From an uncultured Lachnospiraceae bacterium (GTDB lineage: Bacteria > Bacillota > Clostridia > Lachnospirales > Lachnospiraceae), in contig CANTGP010000117.1 of assembly GCA_947653315.1 (NCBI GenBank), forward strand, positions 1-8,323: 8,323 bases of DNA. The letters are read 5' to 3'. Numbering within the stretch: the stretch's first letter is position 1; every line of letters begins with the position of its first letter. The notes below the pieces were generated by a model, which had not been told where the DNA came from, did not search any database, and saw only the letters and a list, made by a program, of their open reading frames with translations. Below are positions 6,040 to 8,323 of this stretch, piece by piece. A program made the position numbers and the translations under genes.

Positions 6040-6876
6040 ATGGCAAAATCGAAATCAAACCGCATCATTTCAACCCCGTCCCAGTATGCCAAAGAACACT
6101 ATCTTTACGTACAGGAAGTCGGCACGCTGCAAAGCCTGGAGCCCCATGTCAGCAGACGGCAGAACTTAAGCTCCTACCTGTTCTTCCTCGTACTGGACGG
6201 AAACGGGACCGTTTCCTACGAAGGCAGGACGTATTCCATAGCCGCAGGCGACTGCGTATGGCTGGACTGCACGAAACCCTATTCCCACGAAAGCAGCGCC
6301 GATGCCCCCTGGAGCCTGATGTGGGTCCACTTTAACGGCAAAAATGCGGCAAGCTATTACGAAGCCTTCAAACAACAGAATAATTTTTTCCTGTTCCGCC
6401 CCCGTAACCTTGTCCTTTTTACCGACGCCCTTTCCCAGCTCTACCGGACCCAGCAGGAAAACCCATCCCTGGTCGAACTGTTATCCAACAAATACATTAC
6501 CGACGTCATCACCCTCTGCTTTACCGAAAGCCGCACGGAGCATTCGGGGGAATATTCCATTCCCGAAAAACTGGAACAGGTGCATTCCTATTTGGGGGAA
6601 CATTACGGGGAAAAAATCACGCTGGAAAAACTCTCCAACCTATTTTTCATCAGCAAATTCCACCTTTCCAGGGAATACCGCAAAACATTCGGCTCCACCC
6701 TGTCGGACGACCTCACCGCCAAACGCATCTCCCATGCCAAATCCATGCTGCGGTTCAGTGACGGTTCCGTGGAATCCATTGCCCAAAGCTGCGGATTCCA
6801 AAATGCCGGGTATTTCATTAAAGTCTTTAAAAAGTCCGAAGGCATGACCCCCTTGGAATACCGCCGGAAATGGTAA
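6040..6876 (+). CDS. AraC-family transcriptional regulator with cupin sensor domain
   Basis: This 278-residue AraC/XylS-family regulator is only distantly related to the tandem pair at the left. The N-terminal half (about 45-100) is a recognisable AraC-type cupin arm, with LDGNGTVSYEGRTYSIAAGD (52-71) and WSLMWVHFNG (91-100). The C-terminal DNA-binding domain has the first helix-turn-helix at about 193-213 (ITLEKLSNLFFISKFHLSRE, 193-212) and the second at about 243-265, including IAQSCGFQNAGYFIKVFKK (247-265), ending GMTPLEYRRKW. GGAGG (6026-6030) nine bases before ATG 6040 fixes the start. The gene is divergent from the membrane protein-fcl-manC operon with a shared control region, so control of that operon and of itself is a reasonable guess. 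By family it probably senses a sugar or glycoside. It converges on the DUF212 gene with only 11 bases between the stop codons. Confidence 0.9.
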   Translation: MAKSKSNRIISTPSQYAKEHYLYVQEVGTLQSLEPHVSRRQNLSSYLFFLVLDGNGTVSYEGRTYSIAAGDCVWLDCTKPYSHESSADAPWSLMWVHFNGKNAASYYEAFKQQNNFFLFRPRNLVLFTDALSQLYRTQQENPSLVELLSNKYITDVITLCFTESRTEHSGEYSIPEKLEQVHSYLGEHYGEKITLEKLSNLFFISKFHLSREYRKTFGSTLSDDLTAKRISHAKSMLRFSDGSVESIAQSCGFQNAGYFIKVFKKSEGMTPLEYRRKW

Positions 6877-6887
6877 CTATGCACACC

Positions 6888-7340
6888 CTACCAATAGACT
6901 GCCACGGCAATCAGTATCCCCAGCAGCGCCCCCATTAGCACCTGCAGCGGCGTATGCCCCACAAATTCCTTCAGCTTCTCCTCCACGCTCATTTCCTTAC
7001 CCATTTTATCAAACAATTCCATCATTTCATTTAATACTTTCGCCTGTATCCCCGTTTCCCGCCTGACGCCGATGGCATCATACATCACGACAATGGCGAA
7101 AACCGCCGCCATGGCAAACTGGAAACTGCCGCCGCCGTATTCCATCCCCGCAGCGGCAGCCAGGGCACATACCGTCGCGGAATGGGAGCTCGGCATACCG
7201 CCGCTTCCCACCAGCCGTTCCGCCACAAATTTACGGTTAAACCACATATGAATCAACGTTTTCAATACCTGTGCCACAAACCATCCGCAGATTGCCGCCA
7301 CGAAAATCCGGTTGTGCAACAAATCCTCTATAAATTCCAT
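6888..7340 (-). CDS. Divergent PAP2 (DUF212) family membrane protein
   Basis: This 150-residue small membrane protein belongs to the DUF212 or divergent PAP2 family, which includes B. subtilis YuiD. Signatures are SGGMPSSHSA (46-55), YDAIGVRRETGIQAKVLNEM (87-106) and GHTPLQV (128-134). Hydrophobic segments lie near 12-32, 55-65, 73-90 and 132-149. The GGMPSSHS block recalls the PSGH motif of PAP2 lipid phosphatases, but the SRxxxxxHxxxD motif of classical PAP2 enzymes is not seen, so phosphatase activity is unproven. The length is normal for the family. Its ATG lies one base after the rfbD stop, and the nearest ribosome binding match (AAGGGA) is 13 bases upstream inside rfbD, so translation probably depends on coupling to rfbD. 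The pairing hints at a link with undecaprenyl-phosphate or surface-sugar metabolism, which is inference. Confidence 0.85.
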   Translation of the reverse strand: MEFIEDLLHNRIFVAAICGWFVAQVLKTLIHMWFNRKFVAERLVGSGGMPSSHSATVCALAAAAGMEYGGGSFQFAMAAVFAIVVMYDAIGVRRETGIQAKVLNEMMELFDKMGKEMSVEEKLKEFVGHTPLQVLMGALLGILIAVAVYW

Positions 7341-7341
7341 C

Positions 7342-8202
7342 TTATGTCAATGATCCCTTCATATACTCTGCAATCGCATCATGCCAATCCGCAAAGCGGA
7401 AATCCGTGGTAAGTTTAAACATATATTTTTCCAGTACGGAATAAGCCGGTCTGGGAGCGGAAGACGGATTATCCTTCTCATATTCCTGTGTGCTTATGGC
7501 TTCCACCTTCGTCTTTTTCCCCGCCAGCCGGAAAATCTCCTCCGTAAAATCCGCCCAACTGCAGAACCCTTCACAAGTACCATGGAAAATCCCGTAATTA
7601 TCCGTAGGAAGCAGATAAGCAATCGCCTTCGCCAATTCGGAAGCGCTGGTAGGGGAACCAATCTGATCCCTGACCACCCTGACCGTATCCATGGTTTCCG
7701 ACAGCCGCAGCATGGTTTTTACAAAATTCTTCCCTTCCCCGTACAGCCATGCCGTCCGTATGATAAAATAACGATTCCCCAAATCCCTGACAAAATTCTC
7801 CCCCGCCAGTTTGGAAGCGCCATACACCCCTTGGGGATCCGTTTGGTCAAACTCCAAATAAGGCCTGTCCGCCTTACCGGAAAAAACATAATCCGTGGAC
7901 ACCTGGACCAGCTTCGCCCCGGTTTCCGCAGCCGCCACCGCCAAATTGCGCGGTCCTATGGCATTAATCCGGTACGCATTATCCACATCCGTTTCACAGG
8001 CATTCACATTAGTGTGCGCCGCACAGTTAATGATGGCATAAGGTTTCACTTCCCTGACCGTCTTAAGCACCTCATCCACATCCGTAATATCGAGCTGCTC
8101 CACATCCGTATTCACCAGCTCCACATCCGTACTCCCCTCATACAGCCTGTTTATGGCGACCCCTAACTGTCCGTTGCACCCGGTTACTATCACTTTCTTC
8201 AT
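7342..8202 (-). CDS. rfbD: dTDP-4-dehydrorhamnose reductase
   Basis: This enzyme carries out the last step of dTDP-L-rhamnose synthesis, reducing dTDP-4-keto-L-rhamnose with NAD(P)H in the cytoplasm. The 286 residues form a complete RmlD/RfbD protein. They show the Rossmann loop GCNGQLG (8-14), INCAAHTNVNACE (58-70), VSTDYVFSG (101-109) with Thr103, Asp104 and Tyr105, the catalytic YGASK (127-131), IRTAWLYG (148-155), DQIGSPTSASELA (179-191) and the substrate-binding RPAYSVL (251-257). GGAGG (8213-8217) lies ten bases upstream of the ATG. It is the first gene of a two-gene unit with the DUF212 protein. The usual partners rfbA, rfbB and rfbC are not in the window; stand-alone rfbD genes occur in clostridia. 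It probably feeds the same surface polysaccharide programme as the fucose genes. Confidence 0.95.
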   Translation of the reverse strand: MKKVIVTGCNGQLGVAINRLYEGSTDVELVNTDVEQLDITDVDEVLKTVREVKPYAIINCAAHTNVNACETDVDNAYRINAIGPRNLAVAAAETGAKLVQVSTDYVFSGKADRPYLEFDQTDPQGVYGASKLAGENFVRDLGNRYFIIRTAWLYGEGKNFVKTMLRLSETMDTVRVVRDQIGSPTSASELAKAIAYLLPTDNYGIFHGTCEGFCSWADFTEEIFRLAGKKTKVEAISTQEYEKDNPSSAPRPAYSVLEKYMFKLTTDFRFADWHDAIAEYMKGSLT

Positions 8203-8235
8203 GAATTACATTCCTCCATATCCGTTCTTTTATTT

Positions 8236-8264
8236 ATCATAACCCGCCTTCTTTTTTTATGCAA
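8236..8264 (-). promoter_or_regulatory. Sigma-A-type promoter for rfbD
   Basis: On the minus strand TTGCAT (8259-8264) is separated by 17 bases from TATGAT (8236-8241), with matches of 3/6 and 5/6. The start point would be near 8229, giving a leader of about 27 bases. Upstream, to the window edge, lie 7-base inverted arms GCATTTC (8267-8273) and GAAATGC (8309-8315), which could be an operator or the remains of the preceding gene's end. No coding region is recognisable in 8265-8323. Confidence 0.5.
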
Positions 8265-8323
8265 GCGCATTTCTGCCGAATTCCACCCAAAAGGCAACCG
8301 TTCAGCCTGAAATGCCGCGTCCG

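Noticed and set aside
7381..8166. A 261-codon open frame on the plus strand opposite rfbD
   Set aside because: It lies wholly antisense to a clear rfbD, its product is a low-quality mix rich in Arg, His, Ile and Pro without a recognisable domain, and no good ribosome binding site precedes it.

Overview
The window looks like a piece of a Firmicutes chromosome, probably a clostridial gut-type species of the Lachnospiraceae kind. The reasons are strong AGGAGG-type ribosome binding sites, sigma-A-like promoters, AT-rich intergenic DNA beside moderately GC-rich genes, several AraC-type regulators and a DUF212 (divergent PAP2) protein. The genus cannot be fixed from the sequence. No rRNA, tRNA, CRISPR array, insertion sequence or phage gene is visible.

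Layout, left to right. Positions 1-336 are an AT-rich intergenic region. It holds a good rightward promoter and signs of a leftward divergent gene that leaves the window. Positions 337-2018 (+) carry two tandem paralogous AraC-family regulators overlapping by 16 bases, the second translated from a ribosome binding site inside the end of the first. Positions 2040-5860 (-) are a three-gene operon read right to left: a polytopic membrane protein resembling GT-C glycosyltransferases or surface-glycan membrane proteins, GDP-L-fucose synthase (fcl) and mannose-1-phosphate guanylyltransferase (manC). A short divergent promoter region (about 5861-6039) separates this operon from a third, unrelated AraC-family regulator at 6040-6876 (+). 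Positions 6888-8202 (-) are a two-gene unit: dTDP-4-dehydrorhamnose reductase (rfbD), then, after a single base, a DUF212 membrane protein. A sigma-A-like promoter lies just upstream of rfbD.

How the genes fit together. manC makes GDP-mannose and fcl performs the last step to GDP-L-fucose. The intermediate enzyme GDP-mannose 4,6-dehydratase (gmd) is not in the window and must be elsewhere. rfbD makes dTDP-L-rhamnose, again without rfbA, rfbB or rfbC nearby. Together they point to a cell-surface polysaccharide or glycoprotein containing deoxyhexoses, with the membrane protein as a candidate glycan transferase or assembly protein. The AraC regulators have sensor domains of the sugar-responsive type. 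The third may control itself and the divergent fucose operon, and the tandem pair probably controls the leftward gene outside the window; both ideas are inference.

The most interesting non-coding signals are an 8-base direct repeat at exactly 21-base spacing over the promoter of the third regulator, mirrored repeats around the divergent promoters at the left end, and a well-formed leftward translation start that stops after four codons beside a six-A run. I do not see a clearly new defence or mobile system.
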